Source of the DNA: Litoditis marina
Lineage: Eukaryota > Nematoda > Chromadorea > Rhabditida > Rhabditidae
Reading direction: 5' to 3'
Length of the DNA stretch: 64,000 nucleotides
Assembly (NCBI GenBank): GCA_964036275.1
Contig: OZ038438.1
Location: 14,367,720 to 14,431,719 of the forward strand
In this document: in pieces, positions 47,159 to 61,099 of the stretch
Layout: each line of letters opens with the position of its first letter
Position numbering within the stretch: position 1 is the stretch's first letter
Made by a program: the position numbers and the translations under genes
Notes under the pieces: model-generated
The model's input: the letters and a program-made list of their open reading frames with translations, nothing else
What the model was told of the DNA's origin: nothing
The model's database searches: none

Positions 47159-48972
47159 TTGCCATCATCTTGTATATAGTTCCGGTCATTCCTACTGAGA
47201 CTTGGCAGCGTGCCAATGAAAATTCCAGGCTTGATTAAACCACTTTGGGCTTTTTCAAAAAACTTCAAACGTCGGTTGGCGGTAGTTCAGTTTCTCAAGA
47301 ACACGGAAATACAAAATGTCTTCAGAATACTCATGTCTGTTCTAAGAAATAGACATCCGAAAATCTTGGCACGATGCCAATGGGTCTCAGTGGGAACGAA
47401 ACGAACTATAGCTATCGTGACGCCCTGATTCGATATAGGCCAACATTATTTAATAGTTTCTTTGAAAGAAGTGTGATTCCAAGTATAGTTTAAATTAGGT
47501 ATTTTTATAAGATAGAACTTTTTCCCGTGTGTTAATTGGGATATTTCTTTCAGTTCCTATATATCTATAAGTTCAGGCCTACACTTTATCCATGAATTAT
47601 TTTGTTTTGACCTCATGCGACAGAGTTTGTTCTACGAGTTTTATCAAAGAGTATCCGAATAGTAGGTGTTATAATTGAGCTGTTTTTTGCTCAATATGGT
47701 GATCTATAATCAATTGTTGTTGTTCAGTGAAATATCTTCTTTCTGTGCTTCATTGCGAGTTGTGCATTTTGCTTTTTACCGTCGGCTATTTAGTTCATCA
47801 TGTGTTTTAGGCGCTATTGAATCAATACGCTAGATTTTGCTCTCTCCAGCCGTAATTGTAGTGTGTTCCTGTTGTTTTCACTGATTTGGTCATAACCGCA
47901 GCGCTGTGCAGAATAGTCTTTGAACACACGATCACTTGTTGTAAAATGAATATTTCATCGAAAAATAACTATATACAGTATGAACAAAATGTACACTAAT
48001 CAGATGCTACCGGGAGAAAATACACAAAGTCTATGGAAGAATGAGGCAGAAATATGTAATGTACATGAATGGAAACATTTAAAGTAAATGAAGCCCACAT
48101 AACTATACGAACCTTTGACTAACAGAAGTTTATCTAAAATAAAGCCAAGATACCGGCTAAGCGCTATTGAGACTAATAGAAATATATGGATTGCATTAAC
48201 CTGCTAAAAGAGTGTGGCAGATGAGAATGAAGCGAATGGAACCAATTTTTGATGCACAACAGGAGATATTATGATGAATGGCTGCTTCACATAGTATGAC
48301 TGAGTAACTGGGCAAGATGGGTTGGTGTGAAGTTAATCAGCAAGATGGACAGGGCGTGGCACATTATGAGTCGACTCGGGAAGGCAAGGGAGAACTACTC
48401 GAGAGGGGACGTCGGCGGGAAGACACTATTTTCGACTGAAAAATATCTCAGATCATACTTCCCTCAAACCTTTCCCAAATTCTACTGAACATTAACCGAA
48501 TTCGCCAAACCTCGAGGAGCTAAATTACAATTACAATCCCGTGGGAAGGTGGATCATAAAAAATATTTATATGTTTCGATCACTCCAGAAACGAAGTTAT
48601 GATGCTACTTATTTCTGAGCAATATACAACGGACCTATTATATATTCCTGTCCTGGCGCAATAGAAAACCTGCACCGGCCTATTCAAACACAGAGCTGGT
48701 TATCATATGGTCAAGGGGTCAATGCTAACGAACAGGTCTGGTCTCGTGAAATCGCGCGCAACATTTCTGGTTCAAGAATCTCCACTTCTTCTCGAGGCAT
48801 ATTAGAGTAGCTTACTGACATGCTTTTCCACCAACAGCCCAACGATTAATAATCTAAACAGTCTATTGACTGACAGGTGCAACAGCTAGCATACCTAATT
48901 AGCCATTGTCAATAGCCGGATTTGCATAATTGAGTCAATAATTTGCTTCTGTGACCAGCCGCCAATTGAAGC
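47159..48972. other. Intergenic, convergent 3' ends
   Basis: 1.8 kb between the zinc-finger stop and the TBCEL stop. I see no gene, tRNA or obvious repeat; a somewhat GC-richer block at about 48330-48430 has no readable coding frame. Confidence 0.5.
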
Positions 48973-51900
48973 TCATCGTGAAAGAAAACTGTTTCTCACC
49001 ACAATCTTCAACACGTCTCCATCTTCGATTCGTAGAGAGAAAAGGGGAAGATTTGGAAAACGACATTCCTCCGTCCAGCCGTCCGAATTCGTGTGGAACA
49101 AACGCATACGTACATACTTGATGCCACTTGGTTTCTCGAGATATCTGAAAACAAATATAGTAAGTTAGGAACGAGCCAAAGGTACTGTAACTTACTGGTT
49201 GGTTATCGCAATTTACATCTCGTGCACACTTTTCAGAGCTATTGCTAAAGACAAACTTTCATGTTATCTAATAATGCTCTTCTCTGAATTGAAACAAAGT
49301 TTCTATATGTGGTCCAAAACCAGTAGTGACTCTATATTGGAACACATTGATCAGTCGTTTCTATTAACAGGAGCAAGTGTGGTTGCGTTATCTAGCACGG
49401 CAAGAGGCTATATTTGATTAGCATACGGCGTCAAGTATCAGCAAGGGATTGGGTACTAACAAGGAGAGCTAAGACCTCTAACAAAAAAGTCAAGAGGCCG
49501 CCAACGATACATATGACAAACCTCTCGAGTATCAAGAACAATCATCTCTCTCTCTCTCTCTCTCTCTCACAGACACACACTCATTCCCTATTTCTCATAA
49601 ATACTCCAAATAACCGCGAACCTAAGAGTACAACGCCGGAACAGTAAAACCAAGATCTCAAATCGAACATGACAACACAACCATAACTCACTTCATGAGA
49701 TCTCCAACTTTCTTGTGCAAGTTTACATTCAGTTTGGCTGAGTAATTCGATTCTTCACACACGACATTGACAGAGCAGGTAGACTTCGGTGTCAGATCCA
49801 CCTTGACCAGTTGCTCCAGCTGGCCGTGCTTTTCAACCAGCCTCTTGTAATGCACTGGTTTTTCCTCGCGATCCTGGAATGTCAAAATATGTTCATAAGA
49901 AAATGCCTTATTTGAAATGAACCGTACCAGTGGGATATCACGGGACCACGCAAGCATCACAGTTTTCCATGTTTCTCACCTGATAAAATCGGATGAAGAA
50001 TCGTTCTGACGTTTCACGCTGCTCGGGTGTGACGAGGGAGCCATTGAGGTTTTGTAGTTTGTCCATTCGGCTAATGACCAGATGATGGCGCTCCTCCTCG
50101 CTCAGAGCATCCAGCAACGGCACATTACTTATTCGCAGATCAATGAGGCTGGGAAGAAGAGCAAGACCATCAATGCTTTCCCAGTCCGTAATATTCGTCT
50201 GCAAACAGTTTAATGCTGAAGAGAGAAAGGAGACAATGACCTGATGACAATGAATGAAATGATAAAGGGGTCGCTCCAGGTCAACACGGTACATATATTG
50301 TATACTTCTGCTGAATTTGCAGTTTGATACGTCTCTTTCCAGTCGGCGCGAGAGCAAACTACAACTCAGATTTGGACACTACACCCCATAACGTCGATTG
50401 CGTGGTTTGTCACACTTGAGCCCCTTTCCTTAATTGACAGCTTCTTGTCCAAAGCCAAATCTGCATGCCCGCTATTTTTAACACATCAACATATCACTAC
50501 AGGTTCTTTCGTAGAAATACTTCAAATAGCAAAAATTCCCTACAGTTTATCCGTGAGAAAAACTAAAACTCCATACGCTTCGAAAAACTAAAAACAAACC
50601 TTTGAAAGGTTCATTTTATTGAGCGTAGATAACTTCTCCATGGGCACTTCATGCTTGACCGAAACAATTGGATTATCGACCAGGAACACGGTTCGGCGTG
50701 CCGGAAATCTGCATATAGCACGCTCCACTTGCGACCAGCTATGTAATCCACAACTGCAATGAATATACGGTACGCATGTAATCTGGATTAGTTAGTAGAG
50801 GTAGCGAGTTATTGACAACAATTTGGTGGATACCAGAACTACATATTTTTGTCAACGAGATGTCCGGAGGAGTGTCCGTTAATCGGGAAAATCCCAAACA
50901 TGTGATGTATAAGTGATTGACGTAGAAAGCTAATGCTATTAGTTAATGTCACAGCTATTCACTAACCATACAGTAACACCACCGACCAGATCAGACTCTG
51001 ATGATGGATAGAACAACAACAACTGTGTTGCTCACATTATCCGTATTGACCAAATATAAAAGTAAGTCAGAAAACTGATATATGCTGAAACATGCTAAGG
51101 CATCCAACAGCAAGCTGTCACTAACTGAACTGAGTATATTCTCTCACCGATTTAGATGAATCGTCTTCACAGAATCGCTTAGAGAATCACAATCATCAGA
51201 GTCGTCCCACTCGTTTTCCGATAAATGTAATTCATGAAGCTTTGGCATTCTTCGAAGAATCGATCGCATAACTGATGTTGATAGATGAGTTCCATTGAGA
51301 ACGAACATGTGCATATGTTGCATTAGTGGAAGATCGACATCGATCTAGAAAGAAACTCAATTATCGAATATGGAGAATATAATACAAGAACACGAGATAA
51401 TTTCGGTTTGAGACTACGAAGAATTAATCATCCCCTAACACCGAAAGAAGCTAGGCGTGTTGAACAAATTGGTACCCCAGTCCCGCTTCAAGAAAAGTTC
51501 AGAATTCCGCGGTCGGCTCACTGGACGTAATCGCGGTATTGGACCGATGGCCAAGAGGATTATGGTTTTGGTTAGCAGATATACAACGAGCACAAATTGA
51601 GCAACATAGTAGAAAACTGAAACACATTGAAAACCAGAGAACTCAAGCGCACCTCTTTCCGTGACAGTGGATTATGACTCAAATTGAAAATCCGCAATAG
51701 TGGAATATGAGACAAGATGGTAGCAACAGTTTTCCACTCACTGATAGCATTCCAAGCTAAATCCGCCTGAAAATAGGAGTTCTAATATTGAGTTTACGGG
51801 AAAGTGTAAGATAACAGTGGAAAGGAAACTGAAGGAGACATTATCAGAAAATAGACATGTAGACAACAATGATCCGTGACAATCATATGGTTCGTGAATA

Positions 51901-52615
51901 GACGTGAGACTAACCTCAACTACATGTCCAACCAGATTCGCAAATCGACTGACATCTCCAATGTGTGAAATTTGCATATGATTCAGTACAACTAACTCCA
52001 ATCCGCTGGTACTGGCCATTTTGCAAGGGGAGGTACTCTGAAACATACAAAATGTCCATATCAAACACTAAAAATGGTATAAAAGGGTATATGCAAACTG
52101 ATCTCAAATTAGTCCCATGCATATAAAGATGGGTATTCGCCACTCATAATTTGCCCAGAAACTACAAACCATAAGAAACATGTAGGTACTATATTTCAAT
52201 CAGATGAAGAAGTAAGTTGAGCATTGAAATACAGTTCATTACTACAATATGATGAACCACCTGCCCATTCTCAAGATAGTTCGCAATCTCAAGATAGCGA
52301 CCAGCTGTATGTATAGAACACATGGTTGGGAATGGGAACCCATCAAGAACGGTACTTATGAGAAAAAGTGAGAAGCCCACAAGCCTTCTTAGAATGATCC
52401 GATTGACAATTGAAATTTTGGTTGACAACTGGCTTACAATAACAAAAACTTATGTTTGTTGTGGAGAGTAATAACCGATACGGTGGTTTTTAAAGAGAAG
52501 AAATGCCGTAGACACTTACAAAATTGGTGAGTAATACTCCTTGATCCATGATATCTTCATCATCATCTAAATATCTTTCCTCCAGACGATAGACTAACGA
52601 ACAGGTCTCCGCCAT
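48973..52615 (-). CDS. coel-1: Tubulin-folding cofactor E-like protein (TBCEL)
   Basis: Eight minus-strand exons: 52615-52520, 52037-51915, 51766-51653, 51344-51148, 50753-50600, 50198-49980, 49873-49692, 49144-48973; 418 residues, close to the 424 of human TBCEL. There is no N-terminal CAP-Gly domain, which separates TBCEL from TBCE. Residues about 45-250 are leucine-rich repeats (LELVVLNHMQISHIGDVSRF, IPLLRIFNLSHNPL, LHELHLSENEWDD). The LRR cap region reads DWESIDGLALLPSLIDLRIS and LSEEERHHLVISRMDKLQNL, followed by the diagnostic NGSLVTPEQRETSERFFIRF. The C-terminus (about 330-418) is the ubiquitin-like domain, ending in a SLRIEDGDVLKIVV strand. The family dissociates or destabilises tubulin dimers in the cytosol. 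The start follows TTATTCAG by about 20 bases. Symbol given by homology to the nematode gene. Confidence 0.9.
49545..49568. repeat. (CT)n microsatellite
   Basis: About twelve CT units followed by CACAGACACACACTC, in the last intron of the TBCEL gene. Confidence 0.9.
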
Positions 52616-53831
52616 TGCGATCAGCTGAGTGTCTGAATAAACCGCGGCGCGTCTGCCACGCGCGGGCGGCCCTCCTCTCTCTATGTCTAAACAGCTTGCT
52701 AGCAATAACGCAACATACAAATAACACAAGCGTCGAGCGGCCATCGCGCGTGATAGATTACAATCCTCAATGTTGATTCTTCAAATCATTCCCCATTTCC
52801 TCACCACGGGCTATACTATGCTAGATATTTCTCCATATACTTACTTATCAAAGACACGGATAAGTAAAATCAGCTGTTTCGCTGGGGGTTCGACCTAATA
52901 GAAACAGAAAAAGCTCGGAGGTGGATTATTTGGGGTGCGCGTCAGCTATCAAAGACACAACTGACAACTGTCACAAAAACTAATCACCCAACTTCTACTA
53001 ATCACCCAACTTTACAAGAAGAATAGCTGATAGTTTCGCATCCAAAGATTTAAATTGGTTTCAAAAACATTAGAAACTCGTCCCGAAAATCTGTGAATTC
53101 TGTATCTAACCGGTTTTTTGATAACCAATAATAGCTTACCCTTCAGCTTAACGCAACATGTAGTTTTATCGGTACCCGAATTTTGGATTTAGACTACATG
53201 CAGGTTGACCACTCAGGTAACCCAAAAAATTAGTTACATAAAGAATTGACAAATCTGTAGAAATACACGTCATACAACGTTTACTTCTGATCAGAAATGG
53301 AATTTGTACACCAAAAACTCTGCTATTATCTAGTCAACAGTAAATAGGGAAAACCCCAGATAGTGTAAACAATATGTTATAAATTTAAGATTTATTATAA
53401 AAGTCATGAAACATCACACATTGAAAACACTGTCTTATATTTCTATCTCAAAGTAAACACTCACGGATCATGGAATAACAGTTACACGGTACATGAACAG
53501 ATTTCTATTTAAATGTGCAATAATATTGGTACAAACCCGAATATATACACAAATTTAGCAGTAACTGGGCAGGAAGGCATAGCCGACCGATCTCAAACTA
53601 CACCCAAATCACAACTTGTTAGGAAGTTAACCCACTGAAATAATTGAAACCAATATGAAAAACATGCACTATCACAAGACCTCTTATAATATGAAATTGA
53701 CATAAATTATAATATTATCATGTATATACATTAATGTGTTGAAAAACAATGGACCGAGACGACGATCTAACCAATCAGTCGCAGTTATTAAAAAGCCACC
53801 CATGTTAGACAGATACTCCAAATTGAATTAC
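52616..53831. other. Intergenic between two minus-strand genes
   Basis: Upstream of the TBCEL start and downstream of the TMEM87 stop. A GC-rich patch (CCGCGGCGCGTCTGCCACGC near 52641) sits just upstream of TBCEL and may belong to its promoter or 5' UTR. A short direct repeat, ACTAATCACCCAACTT, occurs near 52980 and 52998. Confidence 0.5.
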
Positions 53832-56800
53832 CTAGAGCATCTTACTCATCTCTAGCTCGCGAGTTTCTTTTTCCTCCTCCTCATCAATAATGAGATGATC
53901 AGTCAACGAAGCAGGGATATGATCTTCGATCCAACGTAGGTCGTCCTGCAAAATAATAGCTACATGAAAAGCAGACGTGAAAAGAGTAGTCTTTGGCAGA
54001 ACACGAAGTGTTTGGGGGTTGTACAAGAGAAACACTTACTTGTAACTTTTGATCGTCGAGATCCCTCTGTCTTTGTTTTCTGTTCTCGGCCCCACTGCCT
54101 AGATCTCGTTGTGTCAAAACTTCGTACCCAGGAGCCGAGGAAGAGTTGAAAATTTCATCTGCAAAGAGATAGAATAAGCCAAGATGACTTTCCCCTAACA
54201 GAAAGTGGCAAACTTTCCAAGCATTATGAAGAACGCTTAGAAAATTATGCGGATTTATGCGGAAATTATGAAGTACTCATCCAGGATGTAAATGACATCG
54301 CAACTAACATACTTGAATAAACTTTCAAGTGGAACCATGATGTTCCGGAGAGAAAGAAGGTGTGAAAAGATTCAAAAATTGTGTTGTCTAAAACAGCCAA
54401 CTATTGATGCAGAAAGACATAAATAACAAACCCTGATCATTTTCATCTTCACTATCATCTAGCAGAGGTGTGAACGCATAACGTTGATTATTTTGTGAAG
54501 GACGCCAGAGGAACATAATAACCACAAGAATGGAGCAGAAAAGCACATGCCAAAAAGCAGTATCAATCCACCTGAAAAGAGAAGCTGATTTTCTTCGAAA
54601 ATCTTTTGTGACTCAAACTGAGGCCATAATGAATATTATTGGAAAAACAGTATGGGAAGATCCTTAACTTGCTCTTCAGCTGGACTAGAGAACACATAAC
54701 TTTTCCAACAGTTTTAGGCTTGTTGGATATTCCCCTAGAGTGGATCTACAACTTTTCACATTTCTTCGGAGGAAATGTTCAACTGTGCAAACTCTTAAAC
54801 CGACACTATCTCATTTGTGGTCTGTGCAGAAGTTCAAATTTAAAATGCCATACAATAATACAACAAACTGACAGTCCTTTCCACTCCTTCAGACAAGCAG
54901 GGAACACATGGTAGGTGAGATTCCAAACTACGAAACACATCGAAGCCAAAATCGCAAACAATAAGGTGTTCGTGAAATGACGATAAACAGTGAGTTTCAC
55001 CTGCAAACAATTATTTATCAGAACCAGAAGTGATCGACGAGAACGATTTGTTGATATGATCAGTTCACCAGATTTTCCTTCCACTAGTGGATCTTGATCG
55101 CTCTTGAGGTTCCTTCAGACATTAAACTAACACTTAAACGTTGATAGAATTGACTAGGTATGGGTACAACACCGCGTATTCGATGGTATTCCATAAAAAA
55201 AACACGAATGAAACCATATAAACCGGAAACGGGAAGTGGAAAAATCGCCATGGTATCTCAAATCTCATTTCTTCCCACCTCGTTCCTCCTAACTCGAAGA
55301 GTAGTCATCGTCGCGCCTAATGAAGTATAAACCCAGTAGAATATGATCATTTCCGTGATTGTAAGAGGCAGTGCGGCGAACTGCTTCTGTTTCTGAGCTT
55401 CAATGTGGTTCTGAAAAAGCGGCAAGAACTTCAATTTAAACTTCTTCACTTTGACTTATCACTGAACAACAAACAACAAGAAACCATCGAAAAAGGTCAT
55501 GGAGAATTTGGAGAATAAGTAGTGCTGAATGAGATATAGGTGTATTAGTCCTAATAGTCCAATAGAAGTTAGATAACTTCTACTAGGGAATAAGTAGGAA
55601 TAAGCAAATCTAAGCAAACTAAACCGTTTTACCTTAGAGACACGCGCCAGACCTTCAATAGCACAGAAGACGAAATAGACAAGACCGACGCCGGCAACCT
55701 GAAGCAATCATTCATGACTTATATCACTAGCATCAATGAAATACGAGAAACCAAATGACACTGACATATGCGGGAAAGAGGGAAACTATCATATGCAGGT
55801 TATAATAGTCTAGACATCGTCTAGCGCACCTCAAAATGGAGCATAGTAAGTAGTAGCAACGCAGGTTCAGAACTCAATTGAGATAGCGAATTTTCTTATT
55901 CTCTAGATGAATTGATGAATCATCAATCAAAAACTAACCTGGTTGAGAGTGTTGCCGAGACGGGGTTTAACAACGCCATATCCAACTGAAACAATGATGA
56001 CCAGCACCCGTGACATTGTTCGTTTTGCACATGACACCAACTCAGCCAGCTGAAAAGTAAAATAAGAAATCTCACTCTCACTCTCTCACACGAAGATAGA
56101 AAGAATAACATTGAACTCAATCAAATGAGCCCTGCAGATTCCTGCATATGTACTTGAATATAGTACGTGATAGTTCTGCTCATTCAAAATCTCAGATGAA
56201 AATTATAAAAATGGACGTATTTAACTGATGAAACCTCAATCATTCCTTCAGTGCTTTTCCCTGTTGTATTCATTGCAGAGTATTCCGACAAGAAAAATGC
56301 TTTCTCGAGCATTCCCAGAACGATCACCGCTCCTGAAATCAACAGTTCAATTAATATTGAATGTGCTATTTTTATCTTGAAAACCATCCTTGAATGTTCC
56401 AGTCACCCTCTATCAATACTGCAACATTGAACATTTTGAAATTAGAAAAAAACTTTTGCTTTGCAGATTTTCAGTGTTTGTGTGGGAGGGGGAAGCTGGG
56501 CGGAGAAAATAAATAGGCAAACAAGGTGGAGAAAGGAGAAACTGACCAATCCAATACTGAACACGTAAAATGTCCCTGTAGTACTTGATACACAGAGAAA
56601 GCCAAATGAGCGCCAGCGCAGCGTAGAACACACACATGATGATGTAAAACCTAGGAAAGACATCATACGATATGAATATAGGAGGTACACAACACTACAC
56701 TTTTTACTAGAATCTAGAACACATCAAGTTCAATGATTTTGTATCAGAAAAACAATATATATCTGACTACTGACTGCGTACGATATAATTGATTAGAAAC

Positions 56801-59655
56801 ATATAGGTGTTTCTTCATAAAAAGAGCAAAGAAAACAGCTGTGGCTATATTATCTTGTCTCAGTTAAACGGATAGCAGCACTGTCCGTGACATACCTGAG
56901 CAGCGGATAATCGACTGCACTGAGGAACCCATATGGACCGCGCCATTCAACAGTGACGCTTATATTGTGAGAATCAGAGGCACTTTCAGGAAACTTAGTG
57001 CCAGTTATCTGGAACAATACGTAAAATAGCAGTTATTCAGCTGAAAAAGCAGGAGGAGTTCAAAACAGTAAGCAAAACTGTATAAAGAAAACCAATAATA
57101 AACTCACATTGAGAATGAGGAAATAAATACCATCTATGGGAAGGTTTTGGACAGGATGCCAGGAACTGGAAACATACAATAATCACATACCAGCAAGGGT
57201 GACTATGTTACAAAACGGAACCCGTTTTTCTAATAAACACGTGAAACTCAATAATATTGCTATAAAAATAGGTCAAATGCCCCGATATTACCGTCTATTT
57301 TTTAGCCTTTTCCGGCAATTCAGTCAACTTTCATTGAATATGACAATAAGATAATATAACTCCATCAAAAATGTCAGTTTGAATTTCGTAAAAAAAATTC
57401 TGGCAACACAGAACAGTTCATAGTAATATCAATACTATGCCTACTCGGTTTTCGCCGTGGAAATCACCAGATATCAGATTTTCTGGTTTACGGGACCCTA
57501 TTTTTAGCTCACTCTAAAGATCTGATTTTGTTGAAAAGTATTTTTCCTAGGAAAAAAATGTGCGAAAAAAAAAACAGAAAATCCGTTTAGGACTTACGTC
57601 AATGACAGTTTTGTTCCTCCATCTAACGTATTTCCATTGAGGCCAGGGTAATTTTCTCGTTTGGAACGACTCGGTTTCTGCAATTGATATAGCTTGCAAA
57701 ATAAACATGAGAGGAGAGCGTTACAGTATATACCTTCATCTCACAGTTTTTGTCTAAATGGTGAGCATTGACACTCCTAAGATAAACTCAAATAACGAAA
57801 TATTCCATAACCTAATTATTGAAAGCTGGAAGAAACTTGATATCGATTATCAGAAGCAATAAAACTGAAGACTAACCAGATTCCGTATTTCCATAGGACG
57901 GCTCTCCTTTTCCGAGAGAATGATTGAATTGTGTGAGTTCTAAACAACAAATTATAATACATATAATGGGCAACTGATACGGAACTAATTATATCATTTA
58001 TATTTGCTATCGATTGGATCACGTGTCGCGTAATGAAAATTATTATTAGTTTTTTTTCTGAGGAAAGGTTTTCCCTTTCGTCTCAAAACCACGGTGCAAG
58101 AACGCTGCGCCATCTTATAGGAAACATACCATTTTGCGTAAAAACTGCCATATATTATATATATTATATACTATGAAAACTCACCAAACACGAGAATTTT
58201 TGAACTGTGGATTTGTACCAAACCATCTGATCGTAGTCTTGACCCTCAGGAACATGTGAATCATCATTGAAATAAAAACGCTGAAAAAGACATAATTGTC
58301 GGTTTTCAATGTCCAACTACTTTGCAGAACTTATTTAAAAAAACACATATATGGAATCCGGCTTGGAATAGCTTGTTACGCACAACCACACACCAGTAAT
58401 GTTGTCCGAACAGTCAGAAAAATTCGAAAAACGGACTACTTTCTAGTCGAAAAGAAGAAAATCGGTCTACTTTTGATGAAAAATCCTAAATTTTCACGTG
58501 TTTACATCTAAAAACGGACTACTTTTTGTCCCCCAGTCAAACCTTACTGGTGTATGCGCACAACTCACACCAAATAAAAATGACAAACTTCTTGGACTAT
58601 ACTCGTGAATCATTTGAAAGGTTTTCTTAGCACATGCAAGATGCGGCAAATTAGTGAGACTGAAGGAAGTACATGTGCTTCTCACTTCCACCTAGACCTT
58701 TTTCGGATTTTGGCACATACACCGCCACTGGTCTCTTATATGATATGCCTTAATAAGATGATAAGAGACTGTGGCAATACAATATTACCGTAAATGAGAA
58801 AAAATAAAACATACGAGGTGATCCTGGAGTCGTTTGTTTTTTGCGACGAAAAACTCTTTGTCACACGGAGAGGATCTCAATACGAATTGTACCTGTAATT
58901 TATCTTTTTGAATCGTGGAAACAAATGCACACGTGGTTCATCTTTCGCGTATTTCAAACTATGTTTATACAAGTCGGAAAATAGGTAATGTACAGGTCGT
59001 GTTCAATCATTTTACCTATCTATTTATACCCATACGATCGAAATCAGCAATTTGAGCGGTTTAAGGTCCGGGGCAGGGCGAACGACAATTTGTTGGAACA
59101 AACGGCTTGGTTTTATCACCCCAGAGCCGACATATTTCATTAACTAACGTTTGAAAAAACGTGAGGACACAATTGACTTTGACTGCAAATATCAAAAATA
59201 ACCTGGAATTCTAGATCAACTTCGTCCATGCAAGATAGCTGTATTTGAACTTCTGTCCCATTCAATGACGACTGTGGAAAAGCGATCATTTGATACTGAA
59301 AATAAACTGAAGGATTTGAATAGAACGTTTAAATAAATAACTATCAGTTGTTTCAGAACCCTTAATCTGAAGTTGATTCGAAGTTTGAGATATCAAAAAC
59401 TTTGAGAAGGGTTCTATTTCTTCTGGATTAATATATATGAAACATTCATACGACCTCATTATGAAAGTATCCTGTTTGAAAACTAGCTCAGGTTGACCAC
59501 TTAACTCGAGCAGAAACGAACCGTTCCTGTATTTGAATCAAAACATAACTCACTGAACTGGGGAGCAAATCGATGGATTGAGTCGATATTCCTGCGCTCA
59601 GCAGGTTACTATCCGTTCCCAGAAACAGATAGAACAAAACTATCCATCCTAACAT
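53832..59655 (-). CDS. TMEM87-family Golgi seven-TM protein (LU7TM)
   Basis: Seventeen minus-strand exons: 59655-59554, 59295-59203, 58892-58815, 58280-58185, 57939-57877, 57677-57598, 57165-57108, 57008-56896, 56650-56547, 56332-56235, 56049-55939, 55698-55633, 55410-55279, 55000-54885, 54571-54432, 54158-54040, 53945-53832; 560 residues (human TMEM87A: 555). A signal peptide ([10 protein letters not shown]) starts the protein, followed by an extracytosolic domain to about residue 265 ending in [14 protein letters not shown]. Seven TM helices follow, with family hallmarks [30 protein letters not shown] and [20 protein letters not shown] followed by [13 protein letters not shown]. The acidic C-tail contains [15 protein letters not shown]87 proteins sit in the Golgi and are linked to endosome-to-Golgi transport and ion conduction. 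Exons 5 and 6 are the least conserved; another frame of exon 6 is open but breaks the phase chain. GTCTAG lies two bases before the ATG. Confidence 0.92.
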
Positions 59656-60169
59656 TCCTAGACGGGTAGGAGAATAAACTTGAAAAAGGGTGGATAGGGA
59701 GAGGTGAAATAAATTAGGGCGAGCGCAGCTATTCCTCTCGCATATGTGGTGACACGTTTAAAACAACGCTAGACGCACTTTACGCGTATAAGGCATGCAT
59801 TACAAACGCACTAAACGCTACAGTCGCTCTAAAACATTACAGTATACATACAATAAGACAATACTATTAACTACTACCTGCCTAAACTGTTTTTATCGGT
59901 ATTTCCATTCACATTCCAACATCTCTTATCAGAATAATGTTTCACAGTCAACATGTGAAATTTGCATAAGACGAAACGAGGATTCGAAACGGTTGAACTC
60001 CGTTTCGTTCTTTAACTATATGAACCATCCATCGAGGCTCTATGTCGATCCAACCAGTTTTTCACATGGTATGAATGTTCATCGAGTTGGAGTTTTGCGA
60101 GTGTTCACCCCATCTGTTCTATCCTGTGATTCACTTTTCGCTTCTGTCGAGCATAAATCACTCACATTA

Positions 60170-60445
60170 GTCAAATTTCTTCCCAAACCGACTCTTCCCG
60201 AAACAAATTCGAACCACTTCTTCCCGAAACAGTTGGTTCGGTAAAAAACCAAACCACTCGGGTACTCAAACCGAATCAAACCCTAACAAACGTTACGTAG
60301 TCGACCAACTTCAGCATCTATTAGTTCAATTGGTTCGGTTCCACCTTTGCCGGCCTAAATTTTGTTCGGTTTTGAAAGGAACCACCTGGTTCGAGAAGAA
60401 TCGGTTCGATTTTGGTCCGGGAAGAGTCGGTTCGGGAAGAAGTTC
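60170..60445. repeat. AACCGAA/TTCGGTT inverted-repeat element
   Basis: Left half CTTCCCAAACCGACTCTTCC and CTTCTTCCCGAAACAG oppose right half GGAAGAGTCGGTTCGGGAAG and GAGAAGAATCGGTTCG. An imperfect palindrome built on AACCGA units. Confidence 0.7.
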
Positions 60446-60792
60446 ACCTCATTCACATGCCAAGGAAAAATGTGGCAGCCATTTTTGCTTCGGTATATTG
60501 AGCAAGTGCGAAATCTAAGTTTCAGTGAGTGTATTTCATATAACGTGCACAATGAAAAGAGAGAATCCCACTGAGACTCCCATATATTTTCCAACATTCT
60601 GATAAATGTGTTCTAAGGGTAACTTCAATTTTAAACTATTTTTAAGCAATCTTTGTAATAGGATTGGCAGAAGGCGAAAATCATTAGCCTCTCCGATAAA
60701 ATTCACGTAATTAAAATCGACCGGAAGTTCTGTAGGAATTCTGTAGGGATTTCAATAAGAATGAAAAGTACTATGACGGCCGCCTGGTCAAT

Positions 60793-60895
60793 TCACTGGA
60801 GAACCGGGTGCTTGGCGCACCGAACCGCAAACCGGTCACTAGAACCGCACCGATCCGTCGGAACCGACTTCCCCAACCGCCCGGTTCTCCAGTGA
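60793..60895. mobile_element. GAACCGG palindromic element, copy 1
   Basis: Bounded by TCACTGGAGAACCGGG and CCCGGTTCTCCAGTGA, perfect 16-base inverted ends. The interior carries further AACCG units. Non-coding. Confidence 0.75.
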
Positions 60896-61000
60896 GCGGT
60901 TCGGTGGTTTTCGAGAGAATTCTACGGCTGGGCCAAAAAATGAATTAAACACAATAAAACACTTTGTATGATATACGGTTGGCAGTTCGGTTGGAACCAT

Positions 61001-61099
61001 TGACTGGAGAACCGGGCGGTTTGGGATTTTGGTTCAGACTGATTGGTTCGGTTCACCAGTGACCGGTTAGGTTGGGGAAGAACCCGGTCCTCGAGTGCA
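61001..61099. mobile_element. GAACCGG palindromic element, copy 2
   Basis: Starts TGACTGGAGAACCGGG and ends with a degenerate ACCCGGTCCTCGAGTGC. Same size as copy 1; directly abuts the hAT-like element at 61100. Confidence 0.7.

Noticed and set aside
57598..57677. Alternative frame of TMEM87 exon 6 with tryptophan-rich text
   Set aside because: It needs a phase that does not fit the following exon; the chosen frame fits both neighbours.
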